In this document: positions 1 through 15,300 of the stretch, piece by piece | Layout of the letters: the number at the start of each line of letters is the position of its first letter | Numbering within the stretch: position 1 is the stretch's first letter | Assembly (NCBI GenBank): GCA_024734555.1 | Contig: JANPWX010020199.1 | Location: 62,001-126,000, forward strand | Direction of reading: 5' to 3' | Length of the DNA stretch: 64,000 bases | Origin: Trochalopteron elliotii | Lineage: Eukaryota > Chordata > Aves > Passeriformes > Leiothrichidae | Program-made: the position numbers and the translations under genes | The notes under the pieces: model-generated | Told to the model about the DNA's origin: nothing | The model's input: only the letters and a program-made list of their open reading frames with translations | Databases searched by the model: none

Positions 1-3000
1 TGAATGCATGTTTCATATTTTTCTATTTTCTCTTCCAGCTGAACAGCCCAGCTGTTCTGCCTCTTCTGCATTTGTACTTTTAAGTGGAAGTCAACAATAA
101 AGATAAGGGTAAGGAAGGGGAGTTTTCTACGAAAACTGCATATCCCTCCCCTTCAACAAAAAAAAAAAAAGGCTATTTATATCAAACTCTGTCCCTGATC
201 TTCAATATGTTCGTGACATTCTCACCTCCCCTTCAGCAGTGACACTGTAGCAGGTCTTCACCCATTGTGCTTAAATACAGTCTTTTACTAAAACTCTTGC
301 TCCTGTCCCTTGCCAGAAGGCGCGATCTATTTTAAGGTTAGGTGGAGGTAGGCACTAAAGAGCTGTTACTGTACACTGACATCAGGAGTGGGAAGCTAAT
401 GATTTATGGTAAAAGTGGTGCAGAGGAGCTTTAGAAAGTCTTGAGAGTTCATCCAAAAGTACACACCCCACCATTTGTTTCAAACCATTACTTAAAGTCA
501 AAATAATTCTGTACCCAAGGGTTAACAAAGCTCCACACAACATCCTCTCAGGAGGAAATGGTTTTTGTCAATGTTAAATTTGGCTTAAAAATATGTTCCC
601 TTAGAATTTTTACAGAATGAAAGCCTAGGATTTGATACAAAACAAGGGACGTAATTGGTTTCAAAGGATTTTGAATCATGATTTTGTTATCTCCTGGTCA
701 AAAGTAGATGACTTGCTTCCTGAAAACACAATATACCCGGTAGAAATACCCAGTTCAAGGAAGTCTCAGAGAAAAGGATTGAAATTTTTTCTCAAGATTT
801 GATTATCAAATTCTCCATCTGAAAGCATATGGCATAATATCTTTAAGAAGTCAGAAAGGCTTTAGGAAAGAGAGACAGGAATGTTTACATAAATGTGATA
901 GGAAAGGAAACTCATGTTTAAAATACCCATAAATCAGAATAAGTAGAGCACACATGCAGCAATACTCTGAAGTTTCACAAATTACTGCTATCACTGTCTT
1001 TTCTTCTCTCCTACTGTGTGGTTTAATCACTTGTCTTTAATTGGACTATAAAGATAACGTGTCAAGGACTATGTTTTCCTGTGTGTGCTTTTACATACAC
1101 ATAGTTTTACAAAACTTAGCACAGTAAATATTTATCTTCCTGGGACATTTAGGTAATATTTCAGAGCAATCTACACACTATTTTCCGAATACTACATAGT
1201 CACCTGCAAAGCTGGTCAGATAATGACAATATCTGAATAATTTATTTTAAGTAAAAGGTTCTAATTAATCAGATAAATTACCAGCAATTAATAATTTAAG
1301 AAATCTAACTGTAGGGAGCAATCTTTCACTTGCAGGAGAATGAACCCTGATGACCCAAGATCTTTCCAATTTCTAGGAAATAAAAATTTTAAAAAGTTGC
1401 TGACAACTGAGAATTTTTGCATAACCTCATCTAAATCCACAATTTTCCCAAAGGCAGAATGACACATATGAGAAAGGGCACTATAAGGATTCCCAAGAGA
1501 CTCAGAAAGTGGAAGCTGTGTGCCAGTACCTCTGGAGGAAGGATTTTCCTTTATACATTGGAGAAAAGCAGCAAAGTCAGATTGTATTCTTTCCTTCTCA
1601 CCTCACACCATGTAATAAGCTCTGTCCTCCAAAGCGCCATGTAAAACAAACTTGAAATGGTTACATGACTGCTTGTACAGCAGATCCATCCCCTACACAT
1701 ACAAAATGCTGGCATTTTGGCAACTATGACCTCACCACCCACTTTCTCTGTTTTGACAGTGCCCCCCAAAAAAGCAGCAAGCATTTTTAATTCTGTACAT
1801 TTAATTAATTCACATAAATAGCACATTTCCAAGGTGAATTGAACACATTGGTTCAATGATATGAGCAAAAGTACGATCTACTCAGAAATATCCTCTGAGC
1901 ATAAGGCTAAATTTTCTTGAGTGTATTAGCTGCTACACATTTTTCACCTAGCACTAGTTAGTCTCAAAATACTGATCTTCTCTGTGTCTGGACTGAGGGC
2001 TGAACCAATCTGACAACTAAAGCAGTTGAACTGTGCTGATGAGATCCAAAGAGAGCCAAACATCTGTCCCCATTTTGCTGTTGCGTGTTCCCAACAGACA
2101 TTTATGCATTAAATCTATTTATCAGACGATACTTTGTGTAAGCCAAGACATAGCCTGTCATCATAATAGGATATATCACTAATATGGGAAAATGAAAGAT
2201 TGCTGCTTTGATAAGATATTCATACCAGAACACAAACATTGTAATTCGATTTATCTTCAGCACTTTTCTTCAGTATTTTAACCTTGTATAAACAAGAAAA
2301 GAAAAAAATATAAGGAAGATATATTCACAGTTATGCAGAATGACCTCTTTCATTTAGGATTACAAAAAATGTTCCCCCCCATTCAGAGTTACAAAAATGA
2401 GAATCATTCTGTCCTCTGCTCTAGTTCCAGACTCATTTTCATCCTGATAGATTTTGGAGCTGTTTATCTGCAAGCCCAGAGCGTTGCCTCTTCCTTGCCA
2501 TTCAGTGACTACTTTGTGTAATGAACTTTTAAACATTCTACTACTGGTAGGTACAGAAATAGATTGCATCAGTGTCCCCATCCCAAGTTCCATTAGGCAT
2601 ATATGTTTCTGTTTAAGATGTTAAACAAGAATTTTGAGGAAAGAAGGGGTGCCTCTATTTAAGGGGATATCCCTTTGTGTATTTTCCTTTCAGCAAAAAA
2701 CCATGAGAAAATGTGCTGAGTATTGGGTGATGTTATAATTACCCAACCTTGAAATAAAGTTCTGTTTCTAAGTCAAAAAGGTATTTTGGTATTAGAATTA
2801 TGCTAAAATGGCAAAGAACTATTATAGCATATTTACAAATTCACAGAGTGTGGATGAGAGAGTAGATTGACAGCAAATCTTTTGGAGGCCTGGGACCCTC
2901 ACAAGGTTTAACATAAAGAGGACTTTCTGTGAAAACCCTCCAGATATACTGGCAATAGTTCTGAGGACAAATTCCAGATCAGCTTAGCAATTTCCTGAGT

Positions 3001-6000
3001 CAAGTCCTTCTATTCTACCCTTACTTTGAAAAGCTTAATTTTCAGCCTAACTGAAGTATTTGGGCTTTATGTGGGGTAGAAATGGTGAATGCTGAGCAGG
3101 AATTATTGATGATCATCTCATGCATAAAACCTTATGATATATTGATATATTAAACATATTATTTTCATTTGTTATTTATTTTACTGAAATCTTTTCCATG
3201 TTAAACCCTGATGTAAATGTCAGGAATTATATGTAAGTAAATGTCAAGGAAGAAATATCAATACAATGGGAACCAGGAAACCAAAGTCTGAAGGAGATTT
3301 TCTCCTAGAAGTCGCTATCATGACAAATAGTTTTTTTAGTGGCTAAAAGACAGTGAAATGGACAGCAATAAAATGGAAAGAAATATCCATAATGAGAATC
3401 ACAAACCTTGAGCATTGTAGTTAGATATAAAGATCTGGAAATTTAATAGTTTGGATAAGAAAACAATCCCATTTTGTTTTTATTATTGTCCTACTTCTAG
3501 GCCAATACACTAGTTGGATCTGAATTCCGAAAAATAAGTGAAATATTTTGACCAAAAAAAAGTCAGAAAAATATAAAGAGATTTTTTATTATCAACTGGA
3601 AGCTGGATAAGGCAAAAAATTGCAAGACAAAATAAAACAAAAGAAACCAGGAGAAAAATTACTCTGTCTGCTTGCATTTTATATTGACAACCAGTGAAAA
3701 TTTTAAAAACTGCTAGCAGCAGGAAAAAACCCTGTTTTAGAAATACTAGTATAGAGACACTTCTTGAAATGGGCTACGGCATTTCTAAATTGTATATGTT
3801 GATATGACATTTTGTGCAAATTATATATTTCATAAACAACAAGCAGAAAACTCCAAGTAATCTATTGCAAAAAATGTTAATTTGCAAGAGAAATATACAG
3901 TAGAGTATTTTGAGTTCCCCTTAAACAGTACTCAGATTAATTTTTAGAATAATTTAGACTGAAAATAATTTAGGCCAGAGACATTAGTTCTATGACCTTT
4001 TGCAATGGTTACTATGCATTTCTTAAGCCGATACAAATCTGAGTTCTGTGAACAAATAAGTGTTGCACAAATAATCTTGTGATCAATAATGCAAAAATGT
4101 AGATACTTTACATTTTCTTTTGGTTTGCAATTCCTCCATTTTACTAACTCAGTATATAAAAGCTTGGAAAAATGTATATACTAAGATAAAAGACCAAAAT
4201 GCATTGCACAATAAAATTCCTGACAAGACATTAAAACACAGGGAAAAAAATCTCCTCATCTTCTGAAATACAGCTGAAATTTTATGTTCAGTCTATAGGT
4301 CTGTCCACTTTTTCATGTGAATTTCACAGTACTGTGGCTGACATAGTCCCTGATCTAAATGAAGAGGGAAAAAATCTACAGGGGAAAAGGACCATAAATA
4401 CAGTATTCCTTCACAGATTTTAGCTGAACACCAGGCATTGCACCTTCAGGGCAATATTTTTAACAAAAACTCTCTTAGATGGGCATGTCTGGAAATACTA
4501 AAAGCACTTGGGCTAAGAATGTCAGCACTAAAAATACAGAAGTGGCTGGAAATGCTGTTGTGTGTCAACCTTTATTTGTCCTTTAAACCAAGAAAAAAGA
4601 ACAAATGTATGCCTGTAGGCCAAAATGCAGAAGCTTGGGATTTTTTTTCTCCTCTCCCTCCAACTTACATGAAATTTTTACAATGAATTGTAATAGGAGG
4701 TTCAGATGACAAAAATTACAGTGGTGTAGCCAAGAAAAATACCCATGGGGCTTTCTGCTTCCCTTGTGCCCAGCCTGAACTATCAGATCAGCCTTCTGGA
4801 CTCAAATGCAACACTGTCAATAGGAATACATCATCTTTTTTGTGGTATAGAAGAGCTGTCGGTTGCAATTCCCATTATTCCAAGGCCAGGATTTTCCATT
4901 AGTGTAGCCACCTGCTGGGTTTCTCTTCTCAGGTTTAATGGAGTCTGAATTTGAATTTATCACCATCTGTGGGAAGACAGGAAATGAGAGGAGCATCACT
5001 AATTCCTTTCTTCATTTACTAAGCATAAGCATAATCTTTATAAGGAGATAGGCAGAAGCAGCAGTGATCAGGGAGACAGAGAGAATATTTTAACTCATAT
5101 TGACATCAAAGTTCCAGACCAAGAAAAATGCAGTCTGTTTGTCAGTCGATTCCAGAAACAAAATGAATGTTTTAATTTCCTATGTAAGGTTGTATCAAAA
5201 CATGCAGATATGGGATATTATTTCATTTTTCCTTAGGAGGTCTCTAAAGACTTAATAATTTAGACTATTAAAAAAATAAAATTAAAGGCTTGGATTGTGA
5301 ATAAGTTCTCAGGAAGAGTTAAGAGTACTGAATGATGGTTTTTAACAAAAAAGGACTAAAATAATCCATTTGCACATTTTATTCTTGTTTTTGTGTCTCA
5401 AAAGAAAAATCTGAAACAGAAACATCAGGGAGAGAAAATTGAGGCATTGAATAGAAACAACTGTTCAAGGGCAACACGAAGATCTTAAAAAATTAAACAA
5501 AAAGGAGAATTTCTGTATTATTATTATAAAAAGGAATATGTTTTTATTACAGAACACACAGACTAGATGAAAATGGTGTTGTTTCCTTCTTGAATATGAC
5601 AATAAAGACTCTTTGTGATGCTTTCATACAGCACTGCAGCTCAGTTTGAAGTCATCAGTGGTCCAGGAATCCCAACTCCAGTCGTCTAAGTATATAATTT
5701 GTTGTTGCTACCTGTTGAAGTTGAGGTCTATGCATTTCTCTGGTTTGAACATAAAAGCTACTTTAGAATGGACAGAAGAGAAGGTGGAAGCATAAAATAT
5801 ATATTTCAAGAAACCTTATGTGATACCCATTTGCCCTTATTAATGGGGCACTGACATCCAATCTACATTTGTAAAAGGGCTTGTTTGAGTTCAAGCCTTT
5901 CTCATGAATTTTTTAGACATGCTCCATGTTTATAATCTTTGGATTTATGATTTTGAACTTGTGAGGCTGTTCTCTTGTCGTGTGGGTCACCAATTGACAA

Positions 6001-7698
6001 CTAAGATAATTTAAAGGAATGTTATTTATTGCTGTGAACAAACAATTCCAAGGGGACAAAAATGCACAACTCCCTTCCAAACAAATAACAATGAAATTTT
6101 TTTCCCTTCCTTTTCTTTTTGCTTTAAAACTACCTACATTCCTCTTCTATTGAAGGAATTTTTTGCATTCCAGTGTAACAAAATAAAAATAACTTTTAAG
6201 TGTGTGTTTCTGGTTAAAATCACATGACATTGGGTCCATAATGAGGCAGGGGACAAAATAATTTCTGATTGTTTGATGGCTTGATGAATAAACCAGATGG
6301 TTGAGTTTAATTTGTATATTGCAAGTTTTGATTGTTAACTGATTTGTCATTTGTTGGAGACCTCTTGGTCTTGTCATACCATCAAATGTTGAAACATAGC
6401 TGATAACACTACTACACTTTGCTTTGCAGACTAAGTTTAGCCACAGAAATGACTCCTGATAATTCTTACATGATTTAGTTCAATTGTAATTAGCTGCTGT
6501 TTTTGTCTTAGGCCTACTGTGTATTTGTCCAGGCTTAAAAATTAGTAGTGAAACACTAGTGTGTTGCTGAAATTACAGATTTGTCATTCATTAAATGTTA
6601 TGAACTGCCTTTGACCATAAGCATTTTGGGGTTTATACACTGTTTTTGATTTATTTCTTACAGGTACATTATTGTGTGATCATAAGGTACCCTAGCGATG
6701 GGTAGAAGACACATTTAAAGTACCTCAAAGCTTTTTTCCTAAAGCAGATAGGCAGTTCATCAGGCTGTTGCAGTGATCATTGAGCCACCAGAAAAAAAAA
6801 AAAAAGAGAAAAATATGAAGAACCTAACACGTTAAGAGAAAATAGAGATGCATATTCCCTAGGGGAACTCTAATGAAAGTCTTTTATACTAAAGGTTTCC
6901 TTGGTTTCTGATTTGCTAAGGCTGAAGTCTACCCAAACTTTTTCACCCAATAGAACTCTTTGTATTAGCAAGTTATTTTTTTATCTGCTTCTAGAACTAA
7001 AAGGATGATGAGGACAGAAATGTTGTCTATTCATTGGCTGAAAATTTTATAACAGAGTTTGAGCACCTTGCTTTTAACTGGCACTGTAAAAGCATCTAGA
7101 TTTTCATACAACACCGCTCCAAATCTGAAGACATAGGGGTATTTTAGGGGCTTGCGTATGTATGAAAGATTCAGAGTCCAAGCCTGCACCTGATCTGCAT
7201 GCATGAACCTGAGTATCAGAGAAGAAAAACAATGAGAAGACAGCAAACTCTAGGCGTAGTTAACCGTGGCTTGCCTGTTTTGTATGATGTCACACATATG
7301 GTTATTGTTATTCATACTGAGGGTGGCAACTTCAGTGATTCAAGACTAACACAAGAAAATCTGTCAGCTCTAGTTAAATGAACATTGTTATTACCTCAGG
7401 TCAAGCAGATGGAGGGCAAACTTCTCTGCTGGATTCTGCTGCTCTTTAATTAGTGTCCACATTTGTTATGTCAACATTATGCATCAAGTTTAGTTTAAAG
7501 GTTTGTTTCATTCCTAATACAAATGCTTAACAAAATAAAATAAAATTGCATTTTCTACATTCTGAGTTGATCTGGAAACTGGGGACCTGTGATGGATGCA
7601 GAATCCTTCAGTTACATTTTGGAAGAAAACAGTCAAAACAAAATGTGTAATACTTCCATAGCATTAGACATGCATTCTTCTTCTGGTTTTGGTTTGTC
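1..7698. other. AT-rich noncoding DNA, nothing recognised
   Basis: No domain-bearing ORF, RNA gene or recognisable transposon was seen on either strand. Open frames are all under about 105 codons, carry no familiar motifs, and overlap each other in opposite directions as expected by chance in AT-rich DNA. The only simple-sequence feature noted is a 13-base A run at 158-170. Old, strongly diverged repeats could be hidden here and would need a profile search. Confidence 0.7.
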
Positions 7699-7714
7699 TT
7701 TTTTTTTTTTTTTT
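7699..7714. repeat. 16-base poly(T) run
   Basis: An uninterrupted T run of 16 bases. It could be the reversed poly(A) tail of an old retroposed sequence, but no body of such an element is recognisable beside it, so a simple homopolymer is the safest reading. Confidence 0.8.
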
Positions 7715-10700
7715 AAGTAAGTCTTAAATACATTATTAGGAACTCTTTGCCCATCAGCAAATCTTTCTAACAGGGAAGGGAAATCTTTCTTCTCTACATC
7801 TATATTGCTACATTTATAGGTAAAACAAATAGACTACAATAACTTTGCATTCAGTAAAACCTTTTGTTTTGTTTTATTCTGGAGAAAAAAAGCCACCTAT
7901 CTTGTAGAGTACTTACTTGGAAAGTTCTTCATGCAGAAATCATGAAAATAAAAACAGGAGAAGAAAAAAAAAATGTAATTGTCATGTTATGTGTGCAGAG
8001 ACTCTTTCATGGAACATATTTTTAAAAATTATCCTAAATAAAAAGCCTGGACAAACATTTTATGTTTTTCACTTAATCCTAGGAAACAAAGGAAATCTTT
8101 CAGCAAATGCCAAAATAACAGATGAGGAAGACTGATGCTTCATAGAAGCAGAAAATAAACCAAAAAAAATCTTCACACTGCAATGTTGTTAAAATGTTGG
8201 CAGGTTCATATTTGCTTCTCTGAAATCAGTGTTCTACAATGTTTGTAAGCATTTAATATTGCAAGTTTTTAGGATTTATAAAGAGGAATTTCTGTGGCAA
8301 CTATGCAGTCAGCATTAAGGAACGTTTTCATTTCCTTTGTGAGGCTCAGTCCTTATTTGGTGGTTGCAAACCTGCCTTCAAAAGGGTTGATGTGCTGATT
8401 ACACATGGAAAGGGTTGTAGACAGGTTGTGCAAGACATGTTTTATGTGGTCTACAGTCTAAGGAGAGATCTCTTTACATGAAGTGAGTATTTGGAAATGA
8501 AGCAATGAAAGGTCACAGTGGCCCTTCACATGTGGTCAGTGTCTCCTACAGAAGAAAAAAGAAGTTTTATCTCATGTGTTCTCATTAGAATAATGACTTC
8601 CTTTTATTCCTTCTACTATATTATCCTTCCCAGCCTACACAAAAAAAGGGGGAAAAAAAAGAATTTTAGAGGATCAGATACAGCTGCCACGATAGCAATA
8701 CATTTTTAACAGATTTCCTCAAATATACTTCCATAATCTTAATGTGCACAGATACGTATCTCAAGATTTATTACAAGGACACATTTTTCAAAATATTTAT
8801 AAATAACATAAATGTTATTTGTTATTTTAATAGTCTTTAGGTTGATTACATATGGCCTTTTATTACTATAAAAGTTTCCATTCACTTCTAATTTGAATTA
8901 TTCTCTTTTGCAAATGAAGGATCTTTCCTAGTAAAAGCAGGATTGATTTTGATGGAAGTCAAGAAAAGAAACTATTTCAAAACTGGAGTAGAGTTACAGG
9001 AAAGTGAACATAAATATGCTCTTTCCAATTCAAAGGTATTTGGCTTGATCAATTACGTCTTCTACAGAAACCCGAAGAAAAGCATAAGAGCCTGATTACA
9101 TAAGAGATGAAGAATTTCCATTTGCCATTTTAATAATCCTGCAGCTTGACTGACCTGAGAAATTCAGAGTGTGTAGACAAGTTTGTTCCTTGTCTCTCAG
9201 CTTTGTAATATTTTGCATTTCATCAGGTCCCTTATCCCAGCTCTGCTCAGCGGTTCCTGGCCTCACTGTGCCCTACCTCTGCTGCCAATCCTCCCTGCCA
9301 CCTCTGGACAGCCCCACTTACTGCTGTTTCCTACATCTAAGAAGATTATTGGGGGGAAAATATTCTGCCTCTCTTTCCTTTGCTCTAGCTGCCAAGTGTC
9401 TTGTGGAGCTTTGTGTGTCCTGAGATTAGGTTATACCTAAGACCTAAATCCAGGATGTAAGGAAAAATAGAAGATTCCCAGGACCATATTTTTACTAGTA
9501 ATTTCAGCATGAATCCTACACTTGAGACATCAGAAAAACTAAATGTCAAGAGGAGTGAATAAAGAGAATGAGAATCTAGTTTCTACGTGTCATATCTAGA
9601 AACATCATTTATCTTTGTCCCAAACGTTTAACAATAGCATGATATTTGATGATACTGGAACAATTTAATTGCAAGTATCATAAAAGATTTGGGTGTTTCC
9701 AATCTCACTAATCTCCATCATAAGCCATTTTGTTCATTGCAAGTCATACCATGTCCTCTGGTTAAAAAAGTACATAGAAGACTGCAACTTTGAAAACCTT
9801 AGTATTTTGTCAATTTCCCATGTAGAGGAAATGGATACAGGTTTTTCAGACAGTTTTCCCAGACAGCTTTCATAGAAGTAAAAACAAATAAACAAACAAA
9901 AAAAGGTCTAAAAACTCCCAAACAGCTATGTAAGATGCTCCACTTAGTTACAAAAAAATGAGTAAGATTGTTTTGTAATGTGACATTTAAAAGATAGCTC
10001 AGATAAATTAGAAGGCAGTGATTTCCAGAATGAAATTCCTAACAGAATAGCTTCCTTTGTTGACCTTCCCACTGAACGTCTGTCTCAGTTTTTGTCTGCA
10101 CCCATTTCTGAAGTCTTTTATCATGTCTCACTGTTTATTCAGTAAAGAACTTGGTTTCCTCCTCTGCCACTGAAACCTTGCTAAAGACTTGAAAAAATAC
10201 CTGCTTATCATTTTTTCCCAGGTTTTTATCAAGTGCATATGCCTCATTAATTTTCCCTAGCTGGTATTCTTCCCTCTGCACAGTTAAAGGTGTTTGGGAG
10301 AAGCTGTGAGAGCACTTGCACAGGGAGGTGACTTAAGAGCTCTGTCAGTACGAGGTGAGAAGCTGATTGCGAGTTGCTCCTTTCGGATTACTTCTGGAAG
10401 TTTGAAGACCAAATGGAGTCATCATTTTTCTATCAATGTTTCAGAGAGTTTTTCAATTCTGATATTGTATATGAAGCATGCACATTGATATGTACGTACT
10501 TAGATATTTTTACTGACTGAAAATCTTGATACAAATCAATAGCATATCAAGAACTATTTTAAAAGCATTTGGTGTCATGTTTGGCCTCTAGTAAAGTTGT
10601 TACTTTTTCACCAAAAAAGTGCCATGAAATATTACCTTTCCTTTGAATGTGAAATTCAACATACATATGTACTTAATACTGAAGCTAAATTTGAATATGT

Positions 10701-11828
10701 AGGTACAAAATTGGAGGATACAAAACATATGTTTAGTGAAATATCAGCACCCCTTTTTCCTGTGAACAATCCTCATTATATATTCTTCACACCTGCTCAG
10801 GTCTTCTGTCCAGACTACTTTCTCTTTATTTCCTCTTGGAAATTCCTAACAAGGAAAAAAAATATTGTAAAACAGTAAACAATTGATATCACTCCTTTCA
10901 TTAAGGAAATACAGTTTGTCATTGCTAAGACCAAAGAACTCTAATAGATTCTGTATTGCTAAATTACTGTAATTCACAAGATTGTACTGGGGAGATATTT
11001 CACAGAGGGTTACAACATTACTTGAAATATTTCTAATACATCTTAGCTAATTACATCACAGTTAAAACTTTGCTATTGAAATTTCAAAATTCGGTAAATA
11101 CACCAATAGTCCTTTGGTTGGAAACTGAGGATTCAGATCAGTACATTTCACAGATTCGGAGGCGGAGTGCCCTTGCTTAAAGAACAAAGAGCCTGTGGAA
11201 CTAAAAAAAATTGTTACAGGAAGAAATTAGAACACAAATACTGAGACAACAGCCTACGGAATTAGTTTTGTGAATAGAGAAAGATGCATTTTAAGCATCT
11301 GTGCTTAAAAAGAAATGTTGGGCAGTAGGAAAGATTATGTTCAGTGTCTACAAGCAGTGGATCAACAGCATCAAAAAAGGAATGTGCTGGTCCTCAAAAT
11401 TATGTAAACCTGTGGGGTTTCTTAACCACCACAAGACTGTGAATATTGCACCTGTATTTAAAAGCAATTTTTTAGAAAAACAAATGAAGATAAAACTGTG
11501 TCAAAACACCATTTATCAAAGACTGGAAGGTTAAAGAGTTACATATACAGCAATATATATATATGTACAGCAAGAAATGTGGGAAGAGAGGAAAGGAAAG
11601 GAACATTACAAAGATATTTAAAAGGCAATTAAGAAACAGGAGCAAGTACAGAGGCAAATTAAAAAGGGCAATTCTAAAACGTGGCTAACTCTTAGGAACA
11701 AGATATTTGAGGCTAAGCTAGCTGGGTATGTTGGGACCTCCATTCTCTCTCACTAAGTCACAAAAATTAGAATCTTTTGTGCCTTTCCACGTTTTAAAAT
11801 GCAATATTTTAAAACTTCCTATGGGTAT

Positions 11829-11872
11829 TTACTTTCTCTAAAAAGAGAAAGAGGAATTACTTTCTCTAAAAG
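11829..11872. repeat. short direct repeat, 28-bp spacing
   Basis: The motif TTACTTTCTCTAAAA occurs at 11829 and again at 11857. The first copy also folds back on an adjacent AGAGAAAG. It looks like a local slippage duplication and no function is implied. Confidence 0.6.
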
Positions 11873-14002
11873 AGCACTTTTCTTCTGTAAATTCCAAGAG
11901 TTGTGATAATATCAAACTTGATTTTTATGCCATGGAAAAAGCCCCAATAGTTGCACTTGCAGCTTAGAGGACTCTGACAAATGTAACATTGTATTTCAAG
12001 GCGCCATGGGTGGGGAATGGTAAGAGTTTTTCTGTCTACATACATCATTAGAAGTAGAACTTTCTAGTTTTGTAACCAAAACAGGTTACAACTTAGTGTA
12101 CACTCTGTAAGGCGCATTTTCAAAAGGAAAATTAGTTGTGACTTCAAATGGAATAAAAGAAGAGATATAGAATTACGTTGCAGAACCTAAAATCCCAGTC
12201 AATTAAGGTCTACAGGGTAAATAACTAAAAATTTACTAGCCATAACACATCAATCCTTGCTGGACTCTATCACTGCCATGTGGAGAAGTAAATAAATGTA
12301 TTTGAGAAAACAGAGAGCTAGAAAGAGGCTGGTTTTTTTCATTATTTTAAAATTAGAGGAACACCTAAAGATTATCTCTTTGGATTCTGAAGCTCAATTA
12401 CAAGATAAAAATAACAAAAATAAAACTCAAAAAATAATAGTCATATTATGGCCATACTCTTCTGCCAACCAATACAAAGCATCAAATCAAAGTAAAAGAG
12501 GGGGCAAATTCCTAAATCTATTTTATAGAAACTCTCTGCTGCTGCCATTAACTTGCCCTGATAGATGGAAAAACAAGGTATGTTCACAGACATCACCCAA
12601 ATGCTTCAACACTATTTACTGAATAGATTTCCTTTGACTCTTTAGGGTTGTTGATTATGAGTTTGAAGTTTCTTTAAAGGCTTTTTCTGAACTATATTTA
12701 CCATGGGGAAAAAAAAGTCTTTGAATTTTGGTAAATATTTATTGTCAAATATGTCAAATATTTAACCTATTTCTGACTCAGCTTCTCCCTGCAGGACTTC
12801 TTTCGTCCATAACCTATTTGTTAAAACAATGCCTATGTTGTGCTGACTTGCATGATCCCTCTTCATCTGTCTGACTCTATAATTCTTCTGTGTTTCTATG
12901 AGGCTTTAATCATCAGATACACTGCATGTCTCCTATACAACAGCCAAAACAATAACAGGTCAATCGTTCAGTTCTCTATTCATTGTCAGTAGTCATGGTG
13001 CTTTGCCTCTCTCAGAGTATTCTCATTTTAGGTATGGCCACATACTTTGGTGCTGTAGTAACAGAAGCATTAGCAGGAGTGGTTTGGTTCATGCCTTATT
13101 TATTTATATTCTAAATTTAGTTATTGTGTTGCTTTTAGTTTAGAGAAGTAATTTAAGCACTGTTCCTATCTTGAAAGAAATTTCAGCCTTAATGTCTGTT
13201 TCAGCAAGATGGAAAAACATGTGCCTAATTTAGAGACTAAATAAGTAATTATTAATAAATTCATAGAGAACTGAAAAAGAGAAGAAAAACAAAGGCAGTA
13301 TGATAAAAATATACACTCCAGCCCTGTACTACTGCAATACAGTGTCATGAATAAGAAAGTGCTCAGACTACAAGCTGCTTAAACCAGAAGTATGGAAAGT
13401 ATGAACAAAACAGTTTTCCAAAGCTTAACAATTTCTTCTTGCTTAGAAAACCTGTGATATGTGTCTTGTAACACTTTCCAGTTGGCTAGCAATGGTCAAC
13501 AAAAACTTGATCATATGCTTGTATGCACACAGCAATATTATGTACTGTTTGTTTCCTGAAAGAGCTAAGAAATTCATACAATCCCTTCTTCATCAGAATG
13601 TAATGGTGAAAAAATTATTTGCATTATGCTGTTCATCTTATTGTCTGCCCTACTCTCCTCATCAGTAATCTATAGAATATTATGAAACAGTTAGAGATGT
13701 TGGTCTGTGATTTCAAAATGCTTGATGTCTCTAGACCAGAAAGAGCATTTGAAGCTCCATCCTAAACAACACAGTCAATAATTTTGCTCCTTAGACACAG
13801 GAGATCAGTGGGTATCACAGCTTTACCCTTGTAAAACACATATGTAGGGGAAATAAACAGTTTTTTCAGCAGGAAAATAAAGTATACTTTCCACTTTTTT
13901 CCCTCTGCAGAAAGAGTTTTAAAAACATTCTTTTTATGTACAAGGTTGATAACGTTTTAATTTACCTGTTACAATGGAGCAATACATATATTGTTATATG
14001 TG

Positions 14003-14025
14003 TTACAAACAAATAATGTTTGTAA
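14003..14025. repeat. 9-bp perfect inverted repeat
   Basis: TTACAAACA and its complement TGTTTGTAA are separated by 5 bases, inside an AT-rich stretch. Hairpins of this size are expected by chance in 64 kb, so this is recorded only for completeness. Confidence 0.6.
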
Positions 14026-15044
14026 TATATATTAAAAACAAACAAGACTGTTGTGATTTGAAACATATATGTAGAGATCGAAGGACTACATGAACTCAGT
14101 AATCAGCAGATTATCAGTCATTTATCCACTGGGAAAAGTTAAAGGACTTTTAATAACATTAAATACATGCAAACATTTTTTCAGAGTTGTTGTCTAAATA
14201 AATAATAAATAAACTAAAAAACTAAAACATTTGAGACTGCAGTGTTGCCAGAGAAACTTTTTGCTCAGGTGATTTTAATATAATGCTTATTTTGTAAAAC
14301 CATTAGCCTACGGAACTGCACAATCAAAACTGCATTAAAGATTAACCAAGAAGAAGCTCAAAATGAGGAATCAGCCTTGGTATGCCAATTCAGCTCCACA
14401 TTTGGAAAGTAACACCAGTTTTCAAGCAGTCAACTATGACTTTGGGAGTCTGTGACCACTAGAGACCATCAGAGGGACTTCCTGGGACAGATGAACACAT
14501 ACACAATGGCAAGGGAACATACGTTAGTGATTTTGAGGAAATGATTATCATATCTATGTTTATTCTGGGAAAATCAATGAATATGTATGGAAAAAATAGT
14601 ACATATATGGGATAGTTGAGATGAATGGCAGGTGAAGATATCCCCATACATCCAGAGCTGTAATAACCATGCCTGCTACTTAATGCTGTATTGCTGTTAA
14701 GAAGTTTTTTACCATTTTTCACTAACAGTTTCTGTCGACCCAAAAGGCACTTCAGAATTTCAATGGATCTGAGGAATCACTTGGAAACACTTGGTCAAGT
14801 ATTGTATGAATTGCTGTCTGAAGTGTACTTTGAACACTGACAAAAACTGGCCCAGGTCGGGCACCTTAAATTATAAGATCAGTATGCAATCTCTAAAGAA
14901 AAGGGGCATTTGTAAACAGAATATTCTCAGGGTGAAATCAGACAGCAAACCTAAACCTGACTCTTCAAACCATCAAGCTCATGACCTTAAATGAACATGA
15001 AGGATCCCCCTGAAGCAGACCAGGGGAATCATCCTCATCTGAGT

Positions 15045-15300
15045 CCCTGGTTACGTTATTGCTGGGGTAGAAAAAGATAGACTTTTTTTTAAATTGATTC
15101 AAGAGCAACTTACTCAGTATTATCAGAACATGTAAGCACTGTGTATGTGACAAGGAGAAAAGGTAGTGGGCCTTTTTTAAAACTATTACCATTTAAATTA
15201 GGAAAACAGTAGGGGACACACCAAGTTTTGTATATCCTGGAATGTCCAGGGTGCCTTACAGAAAGAAACTTGTGAGCAACTTGGATGCAAAAACTACCTT
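15045..15300 (+). pseudogene. retroviral protease remnant
   Basis: The protease cut viral polyproteins when intact. The fossil active site reads IDSRATYSVL at 15093-15122, where an aspartic protease of this family has a hydrophobic residue followed by D-(T/S)-G-A; here the Gly is replaced by Arg. Just upstream a V-T-L-L-L-G stretch is in a different frame, broken by a T run at 15083-15090. A C-terminal piece with L-Y-I-L-E-C-P follows at about 15221-15241. Stops and frame changes rule out expression. RT sequence follows downstream in the expected order. Confidence 0.7.

Larger units (their letters stand above)
7715..15044. other. AT-rich noncoding DNA, nothing recognised
   Basis: No gene or transposon could be supported. 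A locally GC-richer stretch at about 9220-9330 gives two overlapping plus-strand frames (84 and 85 codons) without recognisable domains. The last several hundred bases before 15045 may hold the decayed gag end of the downstream retroviral relic, but I could not align any gag motif with confidence. Confidence 0.65.
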